Origin: Clitoria ternatea
Taxonomy: Eukaryota; Streptophyta; Magnoliopsida; Fabales; Fabaceae
Assembly: GCA_037962975.1 (NCBI GenBank)
Contig: CM075675.1
Location: 1,188,001 to 1,252,000, forward strand
Length of the DNA: 64,000 bases
Reading direction: 5' to 3'
Shown here: positions 1-11,448 of the stretch, piece by piece
How positions within the stretch are numbered: position 1 is the stretch's first letter
Layout of the letters: each line of letters starts with the position of its first letter
The notes under the pieces: model-generated
What the model was told of the DNA's origin: nothing
Database searches by the model: none
The model's input: the letters and a program-made list of their open reading frames with translations, nothing else
Translations under genes and position numbers: made by a program

Positions 1-2143
1 CGATTTACTATTTACCGTTACTATTCACGTTTTACTATTTACTGTTACTATTCACGTTTTACTATTTACCGTTACTATTCACGATTTACTATTCACTATT
101 CACTATTCACTATTCAAAATTTACCATTTCTGTTTTAAGTAGTAATCTTAATCTTCGTCTTATGCTTATACTGAAATAAGATTGGTATTAATATTTTTAG
201 AAATCGGAGGCGCAAAGCAAATCCATTTTGGGTAACAATTCAAGGTAAGGGGGAGTGAGATAAGAGTATAATATGAAAAGACATAAGAATAATGGGAGGA
301 GTCCCCTACTCCTTTTAAATCTGATAATATTATTATTTTAAAATATTAACTTTTTTTAACTTAAAATTTATAATAAATTTTAAATTAAATATCCGGTTTA
401 ACTAACTCTAACATACCTATGCAAAGACTTGGACCATTATGACCTATATGGACTGGACAATACCTATGCAAGGACTTGGACCATTATGACCCATATGGAC
501 TGAACTATACCTATGCAAGGACTGGATTATATGGACTTACATATACCTATGCGAGGAATTGACCAAAAGGACTAAAATTGACTATATTAATAATCATTAA
601 ATTTTGTATTATGATATGTATTAATGATATTTAATTGATTTGATTATGATTTGATTATGATTGATTGATTGATGATATTTAGTTATGATTGATATTGTTT
701 AATTTTGATTGATGATATTGTAATGTGGAGTTTGAGCATATAGCGAGCATGACGGAAAGCTAAAATTCAGTAAGAATTTCTTACCTTACTCTTTAAATTT
801 TATTATCTTTTAATTCTTCTTAGAAATTATTCTTATTAACTTTATTTTCAATATTTAGAATAAAAAAATTAGTATTTATTTTAGAAAGAAAATATTTTAT
901 TAGAATTTATTTAATTAAATCTTGAGTTAAAGAAAAATTTTGTAATCTTAAGTATTTTTGGTTAATAAATATTTCTCTTTCAATAAAAAAAAAATTAAAA
1001 GAAAATTATTTTATTTTTTTCCAACTTAATAACTAAATACATTTGAAAATAATTGAGATTCCTAAATTTGATTTTGTTAAGATTTAATTTGAGAAAGATT
1101 AGGTAAAGTTTTATATGATAAAGTTTTTAGATATTTAAGGCTTAGAAACTCAATTTCCGTGAGATTTGAAAACTGTACCAAATTTATTTCTGTGGGACAG
1201 AAATTCAGAGAACTGAGAAAATGTACAGTTTATTGAAATGATATTGTAAACCTTTAAGGGATTTAATAATTGAGTTTCTAAAAGCCTTAACCAACTCAAT
1301 ACGCGAGTAGTTCATGCATCATGGATAATGAAAGTGAAATAAAATAATATTGTCTGGGGACGGATTATAGAAACCGAGGATACATTAGAGGAGGCTTAAT
1401 TACGAGCCTTGGGATGAGAGAGTGTGAAAGGGTGCTTCAGGGGACCTGGGGTAGCTCCCTAGTGTCGGGTACTTTCACAATAAAAACTTTCTCAATCTGA
1501 CTAGTCTCTAAGTGTTTCCATGCCAGTTGAGCTGTTCATATTATTATTATCCGGACTTATGGAACAGTGTAAACTCCTGGTTGGCCCAGTGCAAATTAAA
1601 ATTTAAGGGCCTACATATATAGATAAGTTATGATGAAAATATTGCATAACATTCATGCATTCATAATTGATTGTGTATGTGATTGTGATTGATATTATTA
1701 TGTATCGGTTGTGAAAACCCTTTGTTGCTTATGTCTTATTCGGAAATATTATATTCTGTTTCTCACTCCTTTCTCCGTGTTTTTGTTTCATATATTCTAA
1801 ACTGATGGTTCAGAGGGAAGGATCGAAGAATTTCAGCAGTAGATATAGCACGTTCTAGAAAGGGAGCTCGGTATGAATACCGTGGTCCAATGAATAAATA
1901 ATGTTAATAAGTAACTGCTTCTGGGCCATGGAGTTTCCTCTCTTTCTTATAATGTTTAATGTTTATTTTCTTCGGATGAATGTACAAATACTTTATAAAG
2001 TTTTAATAATATTTGTGAGGTATTTCAGAAATAATGTATATAATTTATTCCGATAGTTTCTTTTTAACAATCATATCTTTAGTAAAAAAAAAAAAATTAC
2101 GAATTTTTCTAGAATTTATTAAGGTGTAACAGAGGGTGTTACA
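1..2143 (+). mobile_element. Partial LTR of a Tekay-like Ty3/gypsy retrotransposon
   Basis: The sequence from base 1 matches, nearly base for base, the last 2.14 kb of the two LTRs of the complete element at 49976-60778 (window base 1 corresponds to 50933). It ends in the same terminus, GAGGGTGTTACA, at 2143. No tRNA-primer binding site follows the end, so this is the right end of a solo LTR or the 3' LTR of an element whose body lies left of the window. It differs from the complete element at more sites than that element's LTRs differ from each other, so it is an older insertion. Confidence 0.93.
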
Positions 2144-2314
2144 CATAACAACTAAGTAATTATACATACAACCAGAACAGAATAGAACAGGCACATTATA
2201 TATACAACCAACAAAGCAGAGACAGAAACCCCTTTCAACAGTCCACAAAACCCATATAACGCATCAACATAACTTAAAATAGATTTAACTCAAACAGGGA
2301 CCAACAAAAACAGT

Positions 2315-3225
2315 GACTAGTAAAAATAGGGACGACCTACAGGATAATGCAACAAGCAACGAGCACAATGGGATAAGCAACGAGCAACGAGCACAATGGG
2401 ATAAGCCAACGAGCACACTGGAACAATGGGATAAGCAACGAGCACACTGGGATAAATGGAGAAGATGAGAAATAGTTTAAACGAAGAAAGAGAAAATGAA
2501 AAAGAAAAAAATAGGGATGACTTACCTGACAGAAACGATGAAAGAAAAAGACCAAAGGAGGTAGAGAACTTGCGTAAATACAAGAGCAATAGGGCAAAGA
2601 AAGATGGAGGAAGCAAAGAAAGACTAGCGTGAAAGAAGCAGAAGAAGCAAAAAGCTGAAAGGCGCGGCTTTTGAAGTTTCAGAAAGGATGTATATTCATG
2701 GTTCCCCCTCACAACCGTGAATATATTACACATATATTCACGGTTTAACAAACAACCGTGGATAAATGTTAACTATATATCCACGGTTACGATACCAACC
2801 GTGGATAAATATTAAATCTATATTCACGGTTATAGAAACAACCGTGGACATAGAGTACTCAGTGATTAAACCCTAAAACCTGAACTATATATCCACGGTT
2901 GGAAATACAACCGTGAATATTGACATCTATATATATCCACGGTTAACATCATAACCGTGAACGTACCCATCAATATATATTCACGGTTGTGATTAAAACC
3001 GTCGATATATATTTCAGGTACTATATATCCACGGTTGACTCCTCAACCGTGAATATATATTGATGGTTACATTCACGGTTATGATGTTAACCGTGGATAT
3101 ATAGTTTTCTCTGATTAAAACGTTCACCTTATAATTTCAAAAATGCCACCGCGCATGTTTTTATCACTGATCCTCTTCTACCCGTGAATATATCCCCGTT
3201 GTTATATCCATTTTTTCCACTAGTG
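2315..3225 (-). mobile_element. CACTA (En/Spm) deletion derivative, 911 bp
   Basis: The right end reads CACTAGTG on either strand, and the minus-strand terminus CACTAGTGGAAAAAATGG matches the left end of the larger element at 37207. The left end is GACTAGTAAAAAT, a CACTA terminus with its first C changed to G. The flanking triplets are AGT (2312-2314) and AGT (3226-3228), the 3 bp duplication expected for CACTA. The interior (2460-2700) is the reverse complement of the segment at about 37620-37830 of the larger element. It therefore looks like an internally deleted, non-autonomous relative in the opposite orientation. It encodes nothing convincing. Confidence 0.85.
2700..3130. repeat. CACTA subterminal array of AACCGTG/CACGGTT motifs
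   Basis: The core AACCGTG and its reverse complement CACGGTT alternate many times, usually next to ATATAT, at spacings of about 10-30 bp. Inverted subterminal repeats like these are the usual binding sites of the TNPA-type protein in CACTA elements. The alternating orientation means many neighbouring pairs could fold into short hairpins. Confidence 0.85.
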
Positions 3226-4439
3226 AGTGAAAATCCTTTAAGTTTGAAGGGACTGGATGTAGCTTTTGTGTTGGAAGTAAACTAGTATAAACTCTCTGTA
3301 TTGCTTTCTCTTTCCTACTTTTATAAATCTGATTATCTATGCTTAATTTGGTTCATTCCGCGAAAAGAGTCCATGACTTATTGAACCCCCTTCTAAGTCA
3401 GACTCTGAACCATTATTTATGATGATGACTTTGTGTTATTTATTAAGAGAAATGATTAATTAAGAGAAAACCTGAGTGCCTAATGGTGAAGAAATATATT
3501 TAGGTGGTGTTCCTAAGTTAAAATTAGAACTTTATAATTTCATAATCAACGTAATAAAAGTAAAAGTTGACACTAAGGTTAGTGTCTTTTTTTGAGATAA
3601 AAAAATTCAATCATGACTAAAGAGTAGCATTTGAGTTTCTACACTGAATAAATTTGTCCAATAAAAAAACCACAGTCAAATAAAGTTATTTTCTTTCATT
3701 CTTATTAGTCTAAAAAATACATATTAATAAAAAAATGTATATAATCATTCAAATGTGAAATGTGTGGTGCCCTAATGCATAACTTTTAAAAAGTTAGTGT
3801 ACATTGAGCATAAGACATTAATTCATTGGCGTAAGATAATGTCCTACACCTAAAACACATTAAATTAGGCAACAACGCCCATCTTCCCTTATTTCTCCTC
3901 CCCATCTTTTTTTTTATCACCAAACTCTCTACTCTTTACTCCCTAAATATTTTCACCCCCAATCACCTCATTGAGTTCTTTATTTCAAGATATCAATGTA
4001 CCATTGTGTTTGTGATGAAAAATAGAGCATTTTTAACCGATTGGTTTTGTATTTTGATGAGAGGTTAGTTATATTTTGACTTGTCTTTAGTTTATGTATA
4101 TTGTTTTGATTAAGAACATGGAACTGGAATTAGACAACATAACATCTGAAAATTGGTTAAAACATTAGGGTAGATGACTATTGCATATCTTGCTGTTAGT
4201 TTAGGAATATTATTTGTCTCTTTGAATTATGTTTGGGTATTTGTTAATGTTAAGTTTTTTTTATGTTCATATTATGGAGGTTATGTTGTTCAATTTTTAT
4301 AAAAAATATTATGAGTTGAAATTAAATTCAATGTTAATAATTGTATTTCTAAATTCTAAGTGGTTAAATATATTAATGTAGAAAATGAATCATATATGAT
4401 AGAATTCATGTGAAAAAGAGATTGAAAAATATTTTTTAA
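3226..4439. other. Intergenic AT-rich DNA, no gene seen
   Basis: No coding region is supported. A perfect inverted repeat, GACACTAA-GG-TTAGTGTC, lies at about 3573-3590. It contains CACTA/TAGTG ends back to back, which may be chance or the scar of a lost CACTA element. The stretch ends where the decayed TNP2-type sequence begins. Confidence 0.5.
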
Positions 4440-4612
4440 AAGTGGTTGAAGAATTTATCAACAAAGCTAAACAATAAGCAATTATTATATATGATGACAG
4501 TATTAGATGCTTTTGCCATAAGTGTTGTTATTGTTTGAAAATAACTAATGAAGACAAGGTTAGATATCATAGATACAACTCAGGTTTTGAAGCAATTATT
4601 GGGTTTGGACTT
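4440..4612 (+). pseudogene. Fragment of CACTA TNP2 N-terminal (transposase-associated) domain
   Basis: Translated with stops, this reads like the transposase-associated domain at the start of plant TNP2 proteins: a VEEFINKAK-type start, a RCFCHKC cysteine motif, then a segment resembling the usual KVxxHLYxxGF stretch. Stop codons interrupt it. A related 48 bp piece recurs at 11454-11501, directly before the main TNP2 relic. The fragment is probably the 5' part of that same decayed gene, separated by about 6.8 kb of inserted repeats. Confidence 0.6.
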
Positions 4613-4943
4613 TGATGTGGATTCATTGGATGAATACTTTTAGCAAGTGTATCAATCATTAAAAAAGTAGTAATTTGTATCGTCCCATAGGGATCGTGTT
4701 AATTACCACAACGTAAGAGATATACTAGTTGAACCTTCACAAACAAGCAATTCATTTGTTTTTAGGTTTTCTAAAATATATTGGTATTTTTTTATTTTTT
4801 AACAGTGATATAACAATTAAAGTAATAGAAAGGGATAAGAAGTATATTAGCAATAGATTAGAATTGATTTCATTTGTAATTTCCCTTAAATCCGCATAAT
4901 TATGGCATTCGATTCGGTTAAGGCAATGTTTAACTCTCATAGA
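4613..4943. repeat. Left part of an unclassified interspersed repeat
   Basis: This non-coding AT-rich stretch continues, once the solo LTR (4949-10094) and one target duplication are removed, into 10100-11448. I do not recognise the family. Confidence 0.4.
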
Positions 4944-5143
4944 TGAATTGTGACACCCAAAATCCAAATTACAAATTCTAATTAATTAACCTAAATTTTT
5001 GAAATAAATTTTTTGCGTTTAAAGAATCATTTTGAAATTCATAATTTAAATTCTGAGGTCACGTAAAAATTGATAAATGCGGAATATTATCATACATACT
5101 AGTCGTGAACGACTAAAACATAATACATTTATATAGCAGAAAC

Positions 5144-7187
5144 TATGACATCCCTCGTCAATTTTCTCATTTTTCCAAAATAATTTTTCGTGTTTTAATA
5201 TAAAAATCCACTCGGTCTTAATATAAAAATATTTACTTTTCTATACTCATTATTCGTCAATTACCAAATCTCATCTCCATTTACTCCTCATCTCTAATCA
5301 CTTACCGACTTCAGAAGCACGAATCATACACTCTCTTCTCTAAATCCAATCATCCAAGATTGGCTAAAACACGTCTGTCTCCTCGACTTCACACGACCTC
5401 AACCACTAGTGTAACTACCTGAGGTGATCAGTCTCAAGAGTTCAACACTTCGTAGTTAATCCGAGTGAAAGTCGAGTATACAATCCAACTATCCACATCA
5501 CCGATTGACATGCAAGTTGTTTACCTCATCATCCATTTACCCATGCCTATTGGCAACTTCACAATGAATTAATGTTAAAAGGAACCCATGGTGGCCAGCC
5601 GGTATGATTCCCATGTAACACTAATATCAGTGCAAAGTCCAAATGACTCGGTAAAACTTCTCTTCATTCTTATTCAACTACTTTTTAATCACTTCGTCCC
5701 ACGTCCTTCGTTCACTACTTCTCCTTATCATGTACACCATAGTCCAATATATATACCTCACTCGACCATCACTCACACAATATATTCTCTTAATTATTCC
5801 GAGTGAATTCTCGCCTCATCAATTATCTCACTAAAAATTATTATTAATCACCCTTCGACTGTTACCTTCAACTTATTTGGTATTATTACACCATCCTCCA
5901 TTACCTACTCAGAATTTCTCCCAATATCCATTAATCAATCGTCATTCTGACCAGGTAGAAATGTATATGGGATTCATCCCTCCTAAGAATAATCATATCA
6001 AAGTATTCATCCATTTATTTCATTCTATGAAATATCAAACTCCATTATTCCAACAAACTCATGGCTATTAACGCATTTACTATTCCCATTTCATCACAGG
6101 ATTTAACCTCCTCTCGGACAAATTAGCACCTGGGTCCCAGAAGTGTTGGCTCGGTTACCATGCCCACTCGGTTGCTGCCTCTGTGAGCAATTGGACCTAA
6201 GGGGTCCCGGTTGTCCACATAGGAAACAAACAATTTGTCCAGTCGGACAGTGTTTTACAATATGGCTCAGCCACGACTATAAAGCACTCGGCTATCTGAC
6301 CGATTACCAGGTCAGCCAGTAGAAATCCATCCAGAAGATGAAGAAAACGTAGAGGAAAACTTACCGCCACAAAAGAACCGATCCATTTTCTTGAAACCTA
6401 ATCCTCTTGCCTTCATGACCTTTTATCTTCCGACTGAAGGGTCCATTGAGTTGGTATCAGAGCCTGGTTTCGATCCAGGGACCTGTGGGTTATGGGCCCA
6501 CCACGCTTTCGCTGCAAGTCGGTCGCCCTGTGTTGTGAGCACATGCCAGTTTCTGGTAGTTGCATCTGTTGATTGTTGATGATATGAAATGATTGAAATG
6601 TGATTATGTGGTATGAGATGGCCGACGGTATATGTTACCCTCGTTTTTGGCTTCAGTGGTCAACTCTAAGGCTCACAGCCAAACGGAGTGGAGATCGGAA
6701 CAGTACCCCCACATGCATGTACATGGTTCGGCCAAGAGAGGGAGAAAAGGAGGAATGCATAAATGGATCACCCATGCTACCAAGCTTCATCTTCATGCTT
6801 AAATGCCATGAAAACGGAAGCTACGCAGCATTTTCTCCGTTACCCCAAGAAATCCAAATTGTTGGCTTTACTCGTATGTCTTGTGCGCTCAAGTTTAAAA
6901 ATAGCACTCGCTCAAGCGAGTCGGCACTCGCTTAAGCGAATCAGGGGCTCGCTCAGGCGATTGACCCCTGACTCTGTTTTCCTTCCTTCGCTGTTTCTGA
7001 ATAACTATTTTATTAATGGTTTCAATTCCAAACGGTTTCAGTCGATTATTACTATTTTAAGTATGATTTTATTATTTTGAATATATTTAATAAAAGTAAT
7101 TATCATTTTATATTGAGACCGGGTGGATTTTATTTAAAAGTGAAAAATCTATTGTGAAAAATGAGGAAATTGACGAGGGTCGTCACA
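5144..7187. mobile_element. Nested 2.0 kb element with inverted LTR-like ends
   Basis: The left end (TATGACATCCCTCGTCAATT) and the reverse complement of the right end (TGTGACGACCCTCGTCAATT) are similar for roughly 100 bp, then diverge. GAAAC flanks both ends (5139-5143 and 7188-7192); the match extends to CAGAAAC if the boundaries move two bases. Inside is a long match to an initiator-tRNA-Met primer binding site at 6454. Near 6900-6960 are GC-richer TCGCTTAAGCGA-type repeats like those I associate with legume LTRs. It may be a rearranged LTR retrotransposon whose ends are both 5' LTR starts, or a Mutator-like element that captured LTR sequence. No intact gene is seen. Confidence 0.6.
6454..6478 (+). 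other. Primer binding site for initiator tRNA-Met, in the nested element
   Basis: TGGTATCAGAGCCTGGTTTC and the following bases are complementary to the 3' end of plant initiator tRNA-Met over about 25 bp, longer than most retrotransposon PBSs. It is followed by GGGACCTGTGGGTTATGGGC, a context I associate with the 5' leader of legume gypsy elements. It marks the position just after a 5' LTR on the plus strand. It is not a tRNA gene: there is no cloverleaf around it. Confidence 0.75.
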
Positions 7188-7530
7188 GAAACGATAGATA
7201 AGATTGCAGTACGAGGTACATAATATTATTACAACACATTAAATCTCAAATGAAATCAAAGTCCAAGCAATAAAACATAAAAACTTCATTAATTGCACCA
7301 CTCGTCATTCTGTGAAGCGTGCACTATAAAAATAATGTAAGAGTGAGATAAAATATAGAATAAATATAAAATAAGTAAAATTGCACAAACACAATCAACA
7401 AACAATTATGATATGATGAATATACCAAACAAGGTCATTTACATTTAATAATCTTTAATTTACTTAAATGATGTCATGCTGGATCCATTTTGATTTAGTG
7501 GGAATACTGCAGTAAAAAGTCTCATAGAGA

Positions 7531-7711
7531 CACAAGTAGGACTTAGCATAATGCCACGAATCCCTACCCTTCGTAGCGCTCAAGTACCAAAGTACACAAG
7601 TAGGACTTAGCATATACCATGAATCCTACCCTTCATAGCGTTCAAGTACCGAAGTACACAAGTAGGACTTAGCATAAACCATGAATCCCTACACTTCATG
7701 GCGCTCAACGA
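7531..7711. repeat. Three tandem copies of a ~63 bp unit inside the solo LTR
   Basis: The unit beginning CACAAGTAGGACTTAGCATA recurs at about 7531, 7595 and 7657, with small differences between copies. It lies inside the minus-strand solo LTR. Confidence 0.85.
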
Positions 7712-8229
7712 AAATAAGGCTTTAACTCATCATAGAGTAAACCCCCCACCAGGGTCGGCAATCATGGAACCCTTAAATTCCATGGTGCGTCCAAATGCTT
7801 ATGATGCATGAATGCCTTTAATTCTCTTTATCAATTTAACATACCATGATATCAATACTTCCATAATCACTCGAAAGCCATAAGTCCTTAAAGGACACAT
7901 CACATATATCAATTCTCAAAATCATGGATTTACAGTTCAACAACATGTCTCAATAAACCACAAGGCATTCATGTATACATTAATTTAGTCATTCATAATT
8001 ATTCATCACAAAGATACACTGTATGACATTCATAGGACACTCAATAACATTCATAATAATCAATAATCCCTTAATAATTCATAAATAAATCATTACCCAT
8101 ATAGAAAATATCATTTTCATCCATAATAATCATCATAGGTAAATTTTAGAAATTTACAACAGCAACATACATTAGTAAAAAGACCATAACATGAGCAAAT
8201 CAAATCCTTTTTAAGTAATTCTACTTTCT

Positions 8230-9030
8230 GTAGTTCCATAACAAAATTATCTACAATATTCATGAAGACCATAATTTTAAATTCCAAACAGAAACATCAT
8301 ATAATCACATAATAGTCAATAGGTTATCATTTTTCATTATCACCAATTGCTGAAAAATTTACTGGTTTGGTAATCTTTAGTAAATTAGCTATAACTCATG
8401 GTATAAAAATAATTTTTAAATGAAACCAAGTTCTGTGTTTCAATAATTCCATTATCTATAATTTTTATGAATACCAAAAGTTCCAAATCCAAACAGAAAT
8501 ATCATAAATTCATAGTATACTAAACTATTTCAAAGAAAGTAACAAAACATACATATGTTGGTAAATTTAACGTTTCTGGAGCTACAAAAATAATGTTGGC
8601 ATGAGACTAGTTCTAAATTACTCATAACACAAATATCTAAAACCTTTATGAAGACACTAAACACTAATTCTCATCACAAAATTCTCAGATTTAAAAATAC
8701 AAACAGTGATTCATGTCAGCAAATTTATAGCATGAACATACTTCTGTATTTTAGGTATAACTAGAGCTACAAATATCCTTTTAACTTGAAACCACTTTTT
8801 ATAGATCCATAACATAAATATATACAACTTTTATTAAGACATCAAAGTCTAAATATGTATGTATAATTCCCATAATTTTAATATTTATACAAAATAGAAG
8901 GTACATATTCCAGAATGGACATACTTTAGCATTTTTGCAATAAATTGAGCTACAGCATCCAAATCATGTCATTCGAAGCTCAAAATTCATATAACACATA
9001 GATATACAACTTTGATGAATAAATAAAAGT
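8230..9030. repeat. Diverged tandem repeat, ~183 bp period
   Basis: The phrase CATAACAnAAATATcTACAA-ctTT-ATGAAGAC recurs at about 8237, 8441, 8623, 8809 and 8992, at spacings of about 204, 182, 186 and 183 bp. The copies are strongly diverged. They lie within the solo LTR. Confidence 0.6.
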
Positions 9031-9465
9031 CAAATTCACATTTTTTCAGCTTCAAAATTAAGTAACAAGTTACGGAAATAAATCTGGAAATCCTAGAACA
9101 GCATACAATTCTACCCATTCCATATTTATTCACAATCCTATTTCCTCTTACCTTAATGGAGGTTCCTAAAGTGATTGAAAGTGTTCTCTTATTGTCCTAG
9201 CTTCAAATCAAGAGGGACTTTGATGGAGAAAATGAAAGAAAATGAGAGAGAGACTTCACTAACTTTAACTTGTTCTAAGAATTCAGACTTGGGAACAAGA
9301 TGTAGTGATGGTTTAATCATGCAAATGACAAGTGAGAGATAAGCTTTTCATAATGGGATTGTAGTGGGATGTTAGGTACATTAATTATGGTGATAATGGA
9401 GGTTTTAGGTGAGAAAAATAAGCTGGATTGTTGACCATTTCCACAGCCTACATAATATAGCTTGT

Positions 9466-9832
9466 ATGATTGAAGTAAATATCAATTCTGACATTGTTTT
9501 GGTATTTTGGGTATATCTCTCTCATATATTAATGGATTTTAACAAATTTAGTCTTGGTGGAAATCTAAGACAACGAGGAATAACTTTATAGTTTACCACT
9601 TTTTCAAATTCAAACTCTAACTAGGCATTAAAATATGTACAAGATGATATGATTGAAGTAAAATATCAATTCTGACACTGTTTTGGTATTTTGGACATAT
9701 CTCTCTCATATCTTAATGGATTTTAACAAATTTGGTCTTGTTGGAAAGATAAGACAACGTGAAACAACTTTGTAGTTGATCATATTTCCAAATTTGGACT
9801 ATAACTAGCAATTAAAATGTGTACAAGATGAC
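9466..9832. repeat. Two tandem copies of a ~183 bp unit
   Basis: The segment starting ATGATTGAAGTAAATATCAA at 9466 is repeated from 9649 at about 90 percent identity. The period is the same as in the neighbouring array at 8230-9030, though the core sequence is different. It lies in the first part of the minus-strand solo LTR. Confidence 0.85.
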
Positions 9833-10099
9833 ATATTTTGAGTAGAGTATGTGGTAATTTGATGAAAGTAATTGGAAAAGCCAAAGAAATTAATAACTAA
9901 GGAAATAGGTAATAAGTTATTTGATTAACTTTTACCTAAGATATAAAGTTAAAATTATTTACCATGGTAAAAGGTTAAATTAAAGATGTTGTCCTAACCA
10001 AAATTTATGTAGAAAGTTGAGATAAAATGGATAATATCATTGATGGTTTAAATCAAAATGATTATACATGAGAATGAAATTTTTAGATGTTACATGAAT

Positions 10100-11448
10100 A
10101 GTTCCTAATTCCTTAGATAATTATCATTAATTCAACACAAATCAATCCTAATCCCTTAGGTATTAATTTCTATTGAATTTAATAGTGAAAATTAAAGGAA
10201 CCCTTTATTCACCTAATTCCTTAGGCCTGAAGTAACTAGGTCAGCAAATTCAAAGCTGAAGCATTCATCAAGCTTCCTCTCTAATGAACACCTTTGAATT
10301 AGGTCTTAGATTTCCCAATCTAAGCAAGTAAACTCAAACTTTACCAATGTTTAGAACTTGCTTCAACTAATTCCAATGCTTTCAATTACTTAAAGGAAAG
10401 TTCCATTGCAGCTTCCATTAATCCCAATCCTAAGGATTTTTCCATTCATGGAAGAAAAGAGATGGAACACAATGGGTTGCATTTTTAGAAGATGAGAGAC
10501 TTTATAAAGAGAAAAACACTAGAGATTGCATGAAATCTGGAAAATGAACTTTGAATTAGAATCTATGCATTAAGTCTCTGTACTCCTCTCTTTAGTTGGA
10601 GTCATCTTACATATATACTAAATGAAATAACTAACTAACCTAAGTTAAGATATATAATTACCCTTAATGAAACAATAAATAACTCACTTAAATTACAAGA
10701 GTGCAAGATCTGAAAATATGCATAACAACTCATACACGGGTGTACCCACGCTAGCTTAGGCGTAGGGATATGCTGGGTGATAGAAACATAAACGGTGCAT
10801 GGGCGCGGGTACGCTGGCCTCAACATAAGCACGTTGGACCACTACTTGTAAAGCTTGATGATGCATGGAGCATACCCACGCTCAAGGTTTGGGTGATTCT
10901 AGAACATAGGGTGTGGATGGGCGTAAGATGAGATGTATGCCCCAAGGATAGCCCACTCTGATCCTTGAACAAAAGCCCAGCGTAGACATACGTTGGTGAA
11001 CGTTCCTATGGGCATGCTCAATCTAGGTCAAATACTTCCTTGTTGTTCCATGCATATCCCAACGTTGGTGTTACACTAGTCTAGCGTACCTAAGCGGAGT
11101 CTCTGGTTCCTCAAGTTTATTGGCATGGCCCCATCATAAGTCCGTGTTGGGTAGGGTGCTTCTACGCTGGACTCTGGCTTGCATAACACATAAACATACT
11201 CATACACATCCAGTGTACCATCGTTGGATCTGAGCATAGGTACGTTGGGTCTTGAGGTACAATAATCTCATATTTTTATATTTTATATTTTTGACTAGAA
11301 AAATGCATAACCAATATTTAAAATTAAAATAATTTATAAAATAACTAAATTACACAACTTAATAAATATTTAACAATTAAGCTACCAAATTAACAATTAT
11401 ACGCCACTAATTAAGAAATTATTTTATAAAATTGATCAAATAATTACG
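10100..11448. repeat. Right part of an unclassified interspersed repeat
   Basis: This non-coding sequence appears continuous with 4613-4943 once the solo LTR is removed. The part at 10720-11260 is less AT-rich and has many variants of ACGTTGG/ACGCTGG and CCCACGCT. I see no open frame or termini and cannot assign it to a family. Confidence 0.4.

Larger units (their letters stand above)
4949..10094 (-). mobile_element. Solo LTR of a Tekay-like Ty3/gypsy element, with nested insertion
   Basis: On the minus strand it starts TGTAACATCTAAAAA and ends GGGTGTCACA, the same style of ends as the complete element (TGTAACACCC...GGGTGTTACA). TGAAT flanks both sides (4944-4948 and 10095-10099). Subtracting the nested element 5144-7187 and its duplication leaves about 3.1 kb, close to the 3101 bp LTRs of the complete element. 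The landmark TTCATGCATCAT falls at about 2.28 kb from the start, against 2.27 kb in the complete element. No internal domain is present, so it is a solo LTR left by LTR-LTR recombination. Confidence 0.78.

Noticed and set aside
2317..2751. 144-residue open frame on the minus strand (and the similar 178-residue frame at 37474-38010 on the plus strand)
   Set aside because: The two resemble each other only because they lie in matching parts of two CACTA copies. They consist of subterminal repeat plus a Ser/Phe/Leu-rich leader with no known domain.
2700..3130. Regularly spaced palindromic repeats resembling a CRISPR array
   Set aside because: The spacing is uneven and the repeats alternate in orientation. 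They sit at the end of a CACTA element in a plant genome.
6391..6579. tRNA gene suggested by the tRNA-Met-like sequence at 6454 (also at 53080)
   Set aside because: Only the complement of the tRNA 3' end is present, as in a retrotransposon primer binding site. The rest of a cloverleaf and the box A/B promoters are missing.
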